NCBI GenBank assembly: GCA_947626175.1
Contig: CANQRE010000002.1
Coordinates: 1 to 38,859 of the forward strand
Direction of reading: 5' to 3'
Source: an uncultured Clostridia bacterium
GTDB lineage: Bacteria; Bacillota; Clostridia; Christensenellales; UBA1242
Length of the DNA stretch: 38,859 nucleotides
The stretch's first letter is position 1, and each line of letters starts with the position of its first letter. This document shows positions 14,414 through 23,209 of the stretch, in pieces. A model generated the notes under the pieces. That model was not told where the DNA came from and ran no database searches. It saw nothing but the letters and a program-made list of their open reading frames with translations. The translations under genes and the position numbers were made by a program.

Positions 14414-15124
14414 ATGATAACAATCATAATTAGGGCAGTGATAATATATTTGGTGGTGTTGTTGCTTTTTCGCATTATGGGCAAAAGGCAGCTTGGGCAA
14501 ATGCAGCCTTTTGAACTTGTTTTAACATTGATTATCGCTGACCTTGCAACAATTCCAATGGCGGAAGTGGCAGTTCCTGTTTTGCACGGAATTGTGCCTT
14601 TGTTCACGCTTGTGATTTTGCATTTTGTTTTAACTTTTTTCACGCGGCTTAGCACAACTTTTTCAAGCATTCTCAGTGGCAAGCCAGTGATTGTTGTAAA
14701 TCCCAAAGGCATTGATTATCAAGCAATGAAAAAACTTAATATCACCGTTGATGACATTTTGGAATCAATGCGTGGGCTTGGCTATTTTTCGCTTGAACAA
14801 GTTGAATATGCAATCATGGAAACAAATGGAAAATTAAGTGTAATGCCAAAGGCTGAGGAATCGGCGGTTGTGAACAAAACAATTGATGCAAAAGTTGAGC
14901 CAAATGTCATTCCAATCAATTTGGTCAGCGAAGGGAAGCTTATGAAAAAAAATTTGCCAGTTGCCAAAGTGGATGAAAATTTTGTGCTTGATTTTGTCAA
15001 ACAAAAAACAGGCAAATCAAAATTGAAAGATGTGCTTGTGATGACAATTGACAAAAACGGCCAAGTGTTTTTGCAACTTAAGCAGGGAGAAAAACAAATA
15101 TTTGAAAATGTGAGGTCAAGATGA
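14414..15124 (+). CDS. DUF421 membrane protein (YetF/YrbG family)
   Basis: 236 residues. Three N-terminal membrane helices (about 2-19, 35-55, 59-76) surround the family signature GKRQLGQMQPFELVLTLIIADLATIPM. Two mixed alpha/beta cytoplasmic parts follow, typical of DUF421 proteins, which form dimers through this region. Several family members are spore-associated in Bacillus; the biochemical role is unknown. The ATG overlaps no gene and has no Shine-Dalgarno site. The stop codon overlaps the start of the DUF4363 gene (ATGA), so the two are translationally coupled, a common pair in Clostridia. Confidence 0.88.
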   Translation: MITIIIRAVIIYLVVLLLFRIMGKRQLGQMQPFELVLTLIIADLATIPMAEVAVPVLHGIVPLFTLVILHFVLTFFTRLSTTFSSILSGKPVIVVNPKGIDYQAMKKLNITVDDILESMRGLGYFSLEQVEYAIMETNGKLSVMPKAEESAVVNKTIDAKVEPNVIPINLVSEGKLMKKNLPVAKVDENFVLDFVKQKTGKSKLKDVLVMTIDKNGQVFLQLKQGEKQIFENVRSR

Positions 15125-15516
15125 AAATATTTTCCAAAATTATGCTTGTCCTTATGTTTTTGTTTTTGATTGCAATAAGCGTGACTGAAGATTTGGTTGT
15201 CACAAATTCGCTTAAACAAGCAAAAACCGATTGTTTGTATATCGAAGCGCTTTCTGAAGGGAAAGAAGATGTGCGAGAGATGGACATTTCACTTGCGGTG
15301 GATGATTTGGAAGAGCATTGGAAAAACAATGAAAGTGGAATGTGTTATCTTGTAAATCACAAAAACATTCAGGAGATTGGAACAGAAATTTCAAAACTCA
15401 AAGTTTATCAAATGGAAAATGAGCTAAGCGAATTTTATGCAAGTTTGGAAGCAATAAAAGCCTACAGTGAAAGTTATTTGCATTTTATGGGTGCAAGTTT
15501 GCATAATGTGTTTTAA
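15121..15516 (+). CDS. DUF4363 protein, partner of DUF421
   Basis: 131 residues: one N-terminal membrane helix (about 5-22) and a helical extracytoplasmic domain with a long amphipathic stretch. It matches the usual size and layout of DUF4363 proteins, which are encoded directly after DUF421 genes in many spore formers. It overlaps the upstream gene by 4 bases. No enzyme motif. Function unknown; an extracytoplasmic subunit of the DUF421 complex is the simplest inference. Confidence 0.78.
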   Translation: MKIFSKIMLVLMFLFLIAISVTEDLVVTNSLKQAKTDCLYIEALSEGKEDVREMDISLAVDDLEEHWKNNESGMCYLVNHKNIQEIGTEISKLKVYQMENELSEFYASLEAIKAYSESYLHFMGASLHNVF

Positions 15517-15520
15517 AAAA

Positions 15521-15548
15521 AAGCACCGATTTCGGTGCGTTTTTTTTA
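15521..15548. terminator. Bidirectional terminator between DUF4363 and the anchored surface protein
   Basis: GCACCG (15523-15528) pairs with CGGTGC (15533-15538), with A-run before and T-run after, so it can stop transcription from both convergent genes. Confidence 0.88.
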
Positions 15549-16664
15549 ATAAACTTTTTCTCGCCTGATTGAAACCACAATCACAACTGCCACAACAATG
15601 GCTGCTGCCAAAGCGGCTGCAACAACAATCCAAATAATGCTTTGTGTTGACAAGCCTTTAACTGTTGAAACTGAATCGCTGTCGGAAGTTATATAAACTG
15701 TTGTGCCATCGTCTTGGAAAATTGTGCAGGTCACTGTCCAAGTTCCTTCATAAGGTGGGTCAAAACGGAAGGTTGGGCCATTTCGATCAATTGATTCGGT
15801 TGAATAAATTGCGTTCAAATCTTCTTGATCTCCAATGTCGCCTTGTGAAAGCACAAAGTCACGCCCGTCTTTTGCTTTTCCTTTCACCGACCAACGAATT
15901 TGATATGCAGGAACATATTGATATGATTGGTCAACTGAAAAGATGTAAGCATTGTTAAGTCCTTGATCACTTGATGTTTTTTGAACTGAAATATCTGGCT
16001 TTGACAAAGTTGTCACATTTTTTGGAGTTATTTCAAACAGTTCGCTGTAAAAATTTGTGTTGCCAATTTTCAAGTTGAACATGTAAAGTCCCCAGCCTTC
16101 GGTGTATTTTTCGCCCAATATGTTTTTGGCATTAAAATTTAAACCAGATTGAACGGTGTTGTCCACAAAAAGCTGAACGGATGAAGGCACATCTTGAGCA
16201 CTTGAGCATTTTCCTGAACGGATTGTTTGTTCAGTCACAGCTTCATCGCTCCATAGCAAGTTTGCTTGTCCCGACGGCGAAACTCTGTTTGGTGCCCAAG
16301 AAACGGTGTAGGTGTAAGTTGTTTCTTCGTTGAAAATTGATTGGTCAATTTCGCTTGCATTAAATGAAACAACAAATTTCTTAAGTTCGCTCCATTCAAA
16401 TGATTTGCGAGGATAATTTTCTTTGTTGTTTTCCGCTTCGCCTGGCACGATAAGTGTTACAGGGTCTGAATTGGTTGCAGCCATTGCAGCCCCTTCGGCG
16501 TTGAAAGCTTCAACAGTCATAGAAGAGGATCTTTCAACATTTTGTAAAAGTATTTCAGCTTTTGCGGTGTTAACTGAAGGCATAGCCAGCCCAAGACCGC
16601 AGCCAAAGGTTGCCAAAAACGCCAAAGCCGAAATTCCACATAAAATTTTTGTTTGTTTTTTCAT
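15546..16664 (-). CDS. Secreted protein with C-terminal membrane anchor
   Basis: 372 residues from ATG 16664; GGAG lies 7 bases upstream. An N-terminal signal peptide ends near NTAKA-EI (about 47). A beta-rich extracellular part holds two likely Ig-like modules (TYTVSWAPNRV; YQIRWSVKGKAKDGRDF and GTWTVTCTIFQDDGTTVYI). A single helix near the C terminus (IIWIVVAAALAAAIVVAVVIVV) is followed by RREK, anchoring it type-I fashion. No enzyme motif seen. Possible surface or wall-facing receptor or scaffold; no specific family recognised. Confidence 0.78.
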   Translation of the reverse strand: MKKQTKILCGISALAFLATFGCGLGLAMPSVNTAKAEILLQNVERSSSMTVEAFNAEGAAMAATNSDPVTLIVPGEAENNKENYPRKSFEWSELKKFVVSFNASEIDQSIFNEETTYTYTVSWAPNRVSPSGQANLLWSDEAVTEQTIRSGKCSSAQDVPSSVQLFVDNTVQSGLNFNAKNILGEKYTEGWGLYMFNLKIGNTNFYSELFEITPKNVTTLSKPDISVQKTSSDQGLNNAYIFSVDQSYQYVPAYQIRWSVKGKAKDGRDFVLSQGDIGDQEDLNAIYSTESIDRNGPTFRFDPPYEGTWTVTCTIFQDDGTTVYITSDSDSVSTVKGLSTQSIIWIVVAAALAAAIVVAVVIVVSIRREKVY

Positions 16665-16687
16665 ATCATTTCTCCATACACGATTAT

Positions 16688-16715
16688 AGTATATCATACT
16701 TTTTCGCGTTTACAA
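16688..16715 (-). promoter_or_regulatory. Sigma-A promoter of anchored surface-protein gene
   Basis: Minus strand TTGTAA (16715-16710), 16-base spacer, TATACT (16693-16688) extended by TGA. Confidence 0.65.
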
Positions 16716-16753
16716 AAAGGTTTTTAACATTTTTTTAAAAAATAATAAATGGT

Positions 16754-16782
16754 TTGACTTTAAAGTTTTTTGAAATTATAAT
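16754..16782 (+). promoter_or_regulatory. Sigma-A promoter of the GlmU-like/pth/mfd operon
   Basis: TTGACT (16754-16759), 17-base spacer, TATAAT (16777-16782). The leader is about 90 bases, with a small GGGC/GCCC hairpin near 16795-16806, and ends with an AAGGAG site before ATG 16878. Confidence 0.8.
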
Positions 16783-16877
16783 ATTTTATGTGCAAGGGCA
16801 GCGGCCCACAAAAAAGCAAAAATAAACCGTCAAAAGCCTAAAAGTTTGACAAAAAAATATAAATCAAGGAGAAAAAT

Positions 16878-17618
16878 ATGATTGACGAAATGATGTTAAC
16901 TGAAACGGTGGTGATTGAAAAGCCAATTGTTTCACCAAAAAATTATGATTGGGTGCAAGACGAAGCCATGGCAATCATTGTTAAGTCCGAAATGTTCGAT
17001 TTTGATCTTTGCGGCAAAAGCATGCTTGATTGGCTTAAACTCGCATGCGTGAGAATGCTTACAAAAGTGATTGAGCCTTGCAGTGATGAAGAACTTGTGT
17101 CAATCATCAAAAAAGAAGCGGTTGGCAAAAAAATAGTTGTTGTGCTGTATAGCGATACTCCTTTGCTTGAACAAGAAACAATTTTGAAAGCACTTGATTA
17201 TTTTTCATCAAAGGACATCAACGTGCTTGCCTTGGCAAGGGGATATATAATCAAGGTTGACTATTTAAACACAGTTAATGAAATTTTTTCACCAGCCAGA
17301 AAATATTTTTCTCCTGAACAATTTTTGATTGTTTCAAGTCCTTTGTCAATAAGCAAAGCCACCGATGTTTTGTGGCAACGCATAAGAAAATATCACATGG
17401 AAAATGGAGTTATCTTAAAGGGCGAAAACACAATTTTTATTGATGCCGATGTTCAAATTGAAAGCGGAGTTGTGATTGAGCCAAACAATGTTATTGTTGG
17501 CCAAAGCGTGATTGAACAAGGCGTTTGGCTTAAGAGCGGAAATTACATTGAAAATTCACTCATCAAAGCAAACAGCATTTTGCAAGGCGAAAATATTGTG
17601 GAAGGAAAATCAAAATGA
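16878..17618 (+). CDS. Degenerate GlmU-like protein
   Basis: 246 residues, about half the length of GlmU (about 450). Residues 88-105 (VVLYSDTPLLEQETILKA) match the GlmU segment around GDTPLL, and 45-53 (CGKSMLDWL) match GKPMLEYVL. But the N-terminal nucleotide-binding loop (LAAGxGTRM...PKVLH) is missing: MAIIVKS runs almost straight into CGKSM. Residues about 177-243 resemble the linker and the first turns of the left-handed beta-helix; the rest of the acetyltransferase domain is absent. It sits where glmU sits in the conserved glmU-prs-pth-mfd order, overlaps pth by 4 bases (ATGA), and has a good ribosome site. It is unlikely to make UDP-GlcNAc; a regulatory, scaffold or new catalytic role is open. 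Confidence 0.7.
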   Translation: MIDEMMLTETVVIEKPIVSPKNYDWVQDEAMAIIVKSEMFDFDLCGKSMLDWLKLACVRMLTKVIEPCSDEELVSIIKKEAVGKKIVVVLYSDTPLLEQETILKALDYFSSKDINVLALARGYIIKVDYLNTVNEIFSPARKYFSPEQFLIVSSPLSISKATDVLWQRIRKYHMENGVILKGENTIFIDADVQIESGVVIEPNNVIVGQSVIEQGVWLKSGNYIENSLIKANSILQGENIVEGKSK

Positions 17619-18118
17619 AAATAATTGTCGGGCTTGGAAACCCAATCAATCAATACAAAAACACAGGACATAACATTGGCTTTGAAGTTGTGGACAATCT
17701 TGCAAAAAAACTGGACATTCCACTAACAAAAAAAGGCTTTAAGTCAATTTATGGCCAAGCAAAAGTTGGCAATGAGCTTGTCATGCTCGTCAAACCGCAA
17801 ACATACATGAATTTGTCTGGCGAAGCAGTGATTTTGCTCAAAAAAAAGTTTAAGGATGCCAAACTTTTGGTCGTTGTTGACGATATTGACATTGACCGCG
17901 GCACTGTTCGATATCGCGAGCGTGGAAGCGGCGGAACTCACAACGGCCTAAGAAACATTGTTTCGCTCATTGGCGAAGATTTTGAAAGATTGAAAATCGG
18001 AATTGGAAAACCTGAAGGTGAACTAAGAAGCTTTGTTGTTGAACACAAACTTGATCAAGAATTTCAAACAAAACTTGTTGAAAGTGCAATTGAAAAAATA
18101 AGCGAGTGGCTGAATTGA
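17615..18118 (+). CDS. pth: Peptidyl-tRNA hydrolase
   Basis: Releases tRNA from stalled peptidyl-tRNA; cytoplasmic. 167 residues, slightly shorter than the usual 185-195 at the C terminus. Key residues are in place: N9 (GNP), catalytic H19 (NTGHN), N66 (TYMNLSG), D89 (VDDIDIDRG) and N110 (GGTHNGLR). The start overlaps the upstream gene by 4 bases, and its stop overlaps the mfd TTG start (TTGA), so all three are translationally coupled. In Bacillus the same gene is called spoVC. Confidence 0.97.
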   Translation: MKIIVGLGNPINQYKNTGHNIGFEVVDNLAKKLDIPLTKKGFKSIYGQAKVGNELVMLVKPQTYMNLSGEAVILLKKKFKDAKLLVVVDDIDIDRGTVRYRERGSGGTHNGLRNIVSLIGEDFERLKIGIGKPEGELRSFVVEHKLDQEFQTKLVESAIEKISEWLN

Positions 18119-21100
18119 AAAAAATTTTTGACCTAATTGCTCAGTCGGGCATTTGTGAAAAAAAAGTTATAAGCGGAGTAAAGGAAGGTGAAAAATCGCT
18201 CATCATTGCGTCAAAAAAGAGGGGCGTTGTTTTGTCAAGCGATTTTGTTCAGGCAGTCAAGTTAAAACGAAACTTAAATTCGCTTGGCTTTTCTTGTGAA
18301 GTGCTAAGTTCTGGCCGCGAAGTTGGAGCAAGGGAAGATGATGAAAATCTCACTTCCTTTGCAGCAATGACAAGTGCGTTTTTGCAAGGCGAAATTGATT
18401 TTTTAATTTTTTTGCCAAATGCAATAATTTCAAAATTTGATTTGCAGTTTTTGCAAAAGCCATTAATTCTTGAAAAAGGAAAAACAATTCCGCCACAAGA
18501 GCTTTCTTTGGCTCTTTCAAAAATGGGATATGAGCGGGTGAGCCTTGTTTCAAGTGAAGGTGAGTTTGCCCTAAGAGGGGATATTTTGGACATATTTCCC
18601 TTGTCAAAAGAGCTTCCAGTTCGATGTGATTTTTTTGATGAAGAAATTGAAAATTTGAGTTATTTTAACCCAAATGACATGAAAAATGTTGAAAAAATTG
18701 AAAAAATTTGCATTTTTCCGCGAATTTTGCCAAAAGGCAACAACAATGTCACCGACCTAAGTGAAAATATTTTTGTTGATCAGCAGGAGCGCATTGAAGG
18801 CCAAATTGAATTGCTGTTTAAAAGTTACAGGGTGATGACGGGATTTGATCAAAACGATTTTGCCTCTTTTGAAGAATTAAAAAAAGGTCAAAGTTTTGTC
18901 ATCGGCGGCGGTGAAGATGTTGGGTCAGGTGCAGAGATAAATTATGTTCACAATTTTGTGGAACTTGGCGAAGATTTGAAAATTTTTGATTCGCATTCAA
19001 AAAGAATGGTGCTTTTTGCGGGAGATGAACAATCCAAAAATCGAATTAAAAACTTTTTGCTGGGAAAAGATATTTCATTTTATGACTATGAGCAGTCATC
19101 TTTTTCAGCTTGCGGAATTTATGTGAGCGAAAAATATTTTCCAAGCTCATTTTCTTTTCCAAAACTTATGCTTTATGCAATAGGCTCGGACAATTTGACA
19201 AGGCAAAAGCCAAGCATTGCAAGAAGGGCAAAAAAAGATGCGTTTTATGCCCCAAAAGTTGGCGAATTTGTTGTGCATGATTTTCATGGCATAGGCAAAT
19301 GTGTTGGCGTGCAGCGCATGAAGCTTGCCGGTTTTGAAAAAGACTATTTTGTCATTGAATATCGCGGCGGGGGGATGCTGTATCTTCCAAGCGAGCAAGC
19401 AAATTCACTTTCAGCCTATGTTGGCGAAGGCGAGCCAAAAATGAATGCCCTTGGCGGGAGAGAGTTTGAGCAGCTAAAAGCCAAAGTCAAGGAAAAGCTT
19501 GAAGGTTTTGCCCTTGAACTTATGAAGGAATACAAGGCAAGGCAAGATGCAAAGGGATTCAAGTTCAAAAGCGAAGAATTTTTGGAAAATGCTTTTGCAA
19601 GCAAATTTGAATTTGAGGAAACTTTTGATCAGATTGTTGCCATAAAGGAAGTGTTGTCTGACATGCAACAAGGCAAAGTGATGGACAGATTGCTTTGCGG
19701 AGATGTTGGATTTGGCAAAACCGAAGTTGCTTACAGGGCAGCGTTTAGGGCAATCATAAATCAAAAGCAAGTGGCATTTTTGTGCCCAACAACAATTCTA
19801 AGCGAGCAGCATGCCCTAAGTGCAAAAAAGAGAATGCAAGATTTTGGCGTGAAAATTGAACTTTTGAACAGATTTAAAAAGCCAAATGAAGTTAAGGACA
19901 TTTTGGAAAAAATAAAAAAGGGCGAAGTTGACCTTGTCATTGGCACGCACAAACTTCTTTCCAAAAATGTTGTGTTCAAAGATTTGGGACTTTTGATTGT
20001 TGACGAAGAACAGCGTTTTGGCGTGGCAGACAAAGAAAAAATCAAATCGATAAAAAACAATGTGGATGTTTTGTCGCTTTCGGCAACTCCAATTCCGCGA
20101 ACGCTCCACATGTCGCTTTCAGGCATAAGGGACATTTCTGTTTTAACAACTCCGCCAAAGGAAAGATTGCCAATTCAAACCTATGTCACAAATGAAGATG
20201 ATGAAGTTGTTGCATCCGTGATAAAGCGAGAGCTTGCAAGAAATGGCAAAGTTTTTGTGATATACAACCGAGTTCAAACAATTGACAAAGTCGCTTCGCA
20301 TATCAGGCATTTAGTGCCAGCTGCAAAAGTGGGTGTGGCTCATGGGCAAATGGCGGAAAGAGAACTTCAAAACGTTATAACCAAACTTTTCAAAAATGAA
20401 TATGACGTGTTTGTTTCAACTACTCTTATCGAAAATGGCATAGATCTTCCATCCGCCAACACAATGATAATTTATGACGCTGACAATTTGGGGCTTGGCC
20501 AGTTATATCAACTTCGTGGAAGAATTGGCAGAAGCGACAAGCTTAGCTATGCCTATCTCCTGTTCAAGGATGGAAAACTTTTAACAAATCAGGCTTACAA
20601 ACGCCTTGAAGCAATTCAAGAGTTCAAAGAGCTGGGAAGCGGATTTAAAATTTCAATGCGAGACCTTGAATTGCGTGGGGCAGGAAATGTTTTTGGAAAG
20701 GAACAGCATGGGCATATCGAAAAGGTTGGATATGACATGTATGTCAAACTTTTAAACGAAACAATTGGCAAACTTCAAGGCAAACAATCAAAACTTTCAA
20801 AGCCAGTTAAAATTGATCTTCCTGTTGACGCGTTTATTCCTGAAGATTACATTTCAGACGAAGATGACAGAATTTCTTATTATGTCAAAGTCAGCCAGTG
20901 CGACAGTTTTGCTTCTATGCAAGAACTTTTGTCAACTTTTGCTGAAGGCTTTGGCACTGCACCACAAAGCATTGTGAATCTTGTCAAAATTGCTGTGATC
21001 AAAAACTTGGCAGGCGAATTTGACATAAAAACAGTAAAGCTTGAAGGCGGAGTGATTGTGCTTGAGCTTTACAAATTGGAAAATGTGATCGATGAAAGGC

Positions 21101-21255
21101 TTGTTGGAGTTTTGGGAAAATATAATGCAAGTTTAAAATTTGAAAACTCGCCAATAATCAGAATTGCAAAGGACGGCGCTTTGGCAAAAATGCTGGACAA
21201 AATTATTGCAATGCTTGAAGAAGCAAAAAATGAAAAAGTTGAAAAAAAGGTTTAA
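18115..21255 (+). CDS. mfd: Transcription-repair coupling factor
   Basis: 1046 residues from TTG 18115 (MKKIFDLI fits the family start; TTGA overlaps the pth stop). An in-frame GTG at 18106 is the alternative. Mfd removes stalled RNA polymerase and recruits UvrA. Seen in order: N-terminal UvrB-like part, RNA-polymerase-interacting domain around VHDFHGIGKCVGVQRM, Walker A GDVGFGKT (529-536), DEEQ box (630-633), IPRTLHMSLSGIRDIS, then ENGIDLPSANTMI and QLRGRIGRS. A C-terminal D7 domain closes it. Slightly shorter than the typical 1150 residues, mostly in the N-terminal part. Confidence 0.97.
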   Translation: MKKIFDLIAQSGICEKKVISGVKEGEKSLIIASKKRGVVLSSDFVQAVKLKRNLNSLGFSCEVLSSGREVGAREDDENLTSFAAMTSAFLQGEIDFLIFLPNAIISKFDLQFLQKPLILEKGKTIPPQELSLALSKMGYERVSLVSSEGEFALRGDILDIFPLSKELPVRCDFFDEEIENLSYFNPNDMKNVEKIEKICIFPRILPKGNNNVTDLSENIFVDQQERIEGQIELLFKSYRVMTGFDQNDFASFEELKKGQSFVIGGGEDVGSGAEINYVHNFVELGEDLKIFDSHSKRMVLFAGDEQSKNRIKNFLLGKDISFYDYEQSSFSACGIYVSEKYFPSSFSFPKLMLYAIGSDNLTRQKPSIARRAKKDAFYAPKVGEFVVHDFHGIGKCVGVQRMKLAGFEKDYFVIEYRGGGMLYLPSEQANSLSAYVGEGEPKMNALGGREFEQLKAKVKEKLEGFALELMKEYKARQDAKGFKFKSEEFLENAFASKFEFEETFDQIVAIKEVLSDMQQGKVMDRLLCGDVGFGKTEVAYRAAFRAIINQKQVAFLCPTTILSEQHALSAKKRMQDFGVKIELLNRFKKPNEVKDILEKIKKGEVDLVIGTHKLLSKNVVFKDLGLLIVDEEQRFGVADKEKIKSIKNNVDVLSLSATPIPRTLHMSLSGIRDISVLTTPPKERLPIQTYVTNEDDEVVASVIKRELARNGKVFVIYNRVQTIDKVASHIRHLVPAAKVGVAHGQMAERELQNVITKLFKNEYDVFVSTTLIENGIDLPSANTMIIYDADNLGLGQLYQLRGRIGRSDKLSYAYLLFKDGKLLTNQAYKRLEAIQEFKELGSGFKISMRDLELRGAGNVFGKEQHGHIEKVGYDMYVKLLNETIGKLQGKQSKLSKPVKIDLPVDAFIPEDYISDEDDRISYYVKVSQCDSFASMQELLSTFAEGFGTAPQSIVNLVKIAVIKNLAGEFDIKTVKLEGGVIVLELYKLENVIDERLVGVLGKYNASLKFENSPIIRIAKDGALAKMLDKIIAMLEEAKNEKVEKKV

Positions 21256-21260
21256 TTTGC

Positions 21261-21289
21261 TTGAAAAAGTTGTTTAATTATTATATACT
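21261..21289 (+). promoter_or_regulatory. Sigma-A promoter of the foldase gene
   Basis: TTGAAA (21261-21266), 17-base spacer, TATACT (21284-21289), between mfd and the foldase gene. No terminator hairpin was seen after mfd, so read-through is also possible. Confidence 0.75.
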
Positions 21290-21319
21290 AATAAGGACTA
21301 TTTTAAAAGGGCTTTAAGA

Positions 21320-23146
21320 ATGCACAAATCTCGAACAAGCAAAATCATCACTTCGCTCACATTATCTCTAATGTTAGGGGTTTCTCTTTTTGCGGGCTGC
21401 AACATTGTTAGCAGAAATATGGATAGATATTACAACGCAGTTGTGGCATCATACACCTATGAAAATGGCGAAAAGGTTACAATCAACAAAAGAGAACTTA
21501 TAACATCCTTCAATAGTTTTGGCTATCAATATGTTCAAAGTTATGGAATGAGCGAAAAAGATGCTTACAAGGAAACAATCAAGCGAATTGTTGACAAAAA
21601 ACTCACAATAAGGGAAGAAGAAAACGCTTGCAAGCAAGAAAACGGCGGACAAATTTTGCTGGCAAAGGAAAAAACATATCTTTGGGAACAAACCTATGAT
21701 GCCATCAAAACAAACATTGAGCAATATTATAACGACCTAAATCACATCACAAATCCTGACAGTGAAGACTCGTCAGATGGGGCTGTGAGCCAAACAATTT
21801 TCACTCCAAATGCAATTCTTGTTCCACAAACAATCACCAATCCGTATGGCGACAGTGAAGTGGTTTACACAATTCAAGTTGAAAACAAAATTGAAAATGA
21901 GGTTGAAAAATACATTCCTTGGAACGGAAGCGACAGGGATATTGAAACTGAAAACGACCTTAATGCACTTTACAATCAAATGACAAAGTTTGTTGAAGAC
22001 AATTCTCAATACACATCTGCCTTAAACAAATATTTCAGTGATGCAAAAAAATCTGAGGAAGGGCTCAAACTTGCTTCCGACAAAGAAGCTGTGTTCAAAA
22101 GGGAAATAAAGCGAATATACACTTCAATTTATGAATCCTTTATGGTCACAAAATATTCGCAAGCTCATCAATATTCCAACTCATCTGTAACACTTTCCAA
22201 CCTTCAAGATTTGTATCAAAGCAAAGTTGTGAACGACTATAACAAATATATGGTTGAACAAGCTTCAGGCTATGACGATGCGGTGCTTTCAAATGTTGCA
22301 AGTGTAAATTATATCAAGCCTGACTCAGTTGGAACGCAATATTTTTATGTGTCACACATTCTTGCAAAGTTTTCGGATGAAGACCAGGCAAAATACAATG
22401 AATATATGAAAGTTGTAAATGGCGAAAGCAAGCGTTACACGGTTGGCCAAGCAAAACAACTTATTGAGCAGCTTTACACAAATTTAACTTTCCCAGTAAG
22501 AGAAAAAGTTGAAAATGAAGATGGCACTGTTGAATGGAAGGAAACAGGAAAAACAAAGCCAGTTTCCGCTGTGATGGCTGAGCTTAAGGCATCACTTGAA
22601 ACAGCTGGTGACAATCAGTATAAAAAAGCCGAAATCTTTAATGACTTTATTTATAAATACAATCAAGATGACGGAATGTTTAACGCTGAAAGAAATTATG
22701 TGATTGGCATTGACTATCACACACCTGATGAAGAAAACAATTTGCCATACACGATCAGATCAAACATGGTTGAGCCTTTCACAAACGCAGCAATCAAACT
22801 TTACGATGACAACAAAGCAAAAATTGGCGACATATATTCAGATGTTGAAGATGACGGTCTTATCCGAACAGAATATGGAATCCACATCATGATGTATGAA
22901 GGGCGTGTGAAAAACCTGTTTGAAGGCATTGGATCATCGTTTGAACTAAGAGGTCAGGAAATTGGCCGTTTGGCATCAAATGAAGCAAGGCTTAAAGCTG
23001 GCGAAAGCAAAACAATTTTTGACAGTTTGTTTGATGAAATCAACAAAGATAATTCTTCTGTTTTTGAAAACATGAACCTTGAGTTCTTAAGATCAAAAAT
23101 AAAGTTAACTTTCTATCCTGATGAGTATAAAGATTTATATGAGTAA
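21320..23146 (+). CDS. PrsA/SurA-like lipoprotein foldase
   Basis: 608 residues. A lipoprotein signal peptide with lipobox LFAGC gives a lipidated C27. A SurA-N-like helical region (about 35-110 and 250-320) is followed by a parvulin-type peptidyl-prolyl isomerase domain interrupted by an insert: VSHILAKF near 345, NQDDGMFN near 450, EYGIHIMMYEG near 517. It probably helps fold exported proteins on the outer face of the membrane, which fits the several large secreted proteins nearby. Longer than PrsA (about 290) because of inserts. The mfd-prsA order is common in Firmicutes. AAGGG lies before ATG 21320. Confidence 0.88.
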   Translation: MHKSRTSKIITSLTLSLMLGVSLFAGCNIVSRNMDRYYNAVVASYTYENGEKVTINKRELITSFNSFGYQYVQSYGMSEKDAYKETIKRIVDKKLTIREEENACKQENGGQILLAKEKTYLWEQTYDAIKTNIEQYYNDLNHITNPDSEDSSDGAVSQTIFTPNAILVPQTITNPYGDSEVVYTIQVENKIENEVEKYIPWNGSDRDIETENDLNALYNQMTKFVEDNSQYTSALNKYFSDAKKSEEGLKLASDKEAVFKREIKRIYTSIYESFMVTKYSQAHQYSNSSVTLSNLQDLYQSKVVNDYNKYMVEQASGYDDAVLSNVASVNYIKPDSVGTQYFYVSHILAKFSDEDQAKYNEYMKVVNGESKRYTVGQAKQLIEQLYTNLTFPVREKVENEDGTVEWKETGKTKPVSAVMAELKASLETAGDNQYKKAEIFNDFIYKYNQDDGMFNAERNYVIGIDYHTPDEENNLPYTIRSNMVEPFTNAAIKLYDDNKAKIGDIYSDVEDDGLIRTEYGIHIMMYEGRVKNLFEGIGSSFELRGQEIGRLASNEARLKAGESKTIFDSLFDEINKDNSSVFENMNLEFLRSKIKLTFYPDEYKDLYE

Positions 23147-23157
23147 AATAATATATG

Positions 23158-23193
23158 CAAGCTCTTGTTTAATTGACAAGAGCTTGTTTTTTT
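23158..23193 (+). terminator. Terminator after foldase gene, overlapping the next promoter
   Basis: An 11-bp perfect stem CAAGCTCTTGT / ACAAGAGCTTG (23158-23168, 23176-23186) is followed by seven T. The next gene's -35 box lies in the loop and right arm. Confidence 0.9.
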
Positions 23194-23201
23194 GTTAAAA
23201 T
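23173..23201 (+). promoter_or_regulatory. Sigma-A promoter inside a terminator, predicted leaderless
   Basis: Consensus TTGACA (23173-23178), 17-base spacer, TAAAAT (23196-23201). The spacer is the terminator's right arm and T-run. ATG 23210 begins 9 bases after the -10 box ends. Confidence 0.75.
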
Positions 23202-23209
23202 TTATGAAC

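Noticed and set aside
16846..16877. TTGACA near the GlmU-like start as a second promoter
   Set aside because: No -10-like hexamer at 16-18 bases; the spacing falls on the ribosome site. The promoter at 16754-16782 is sufficient.
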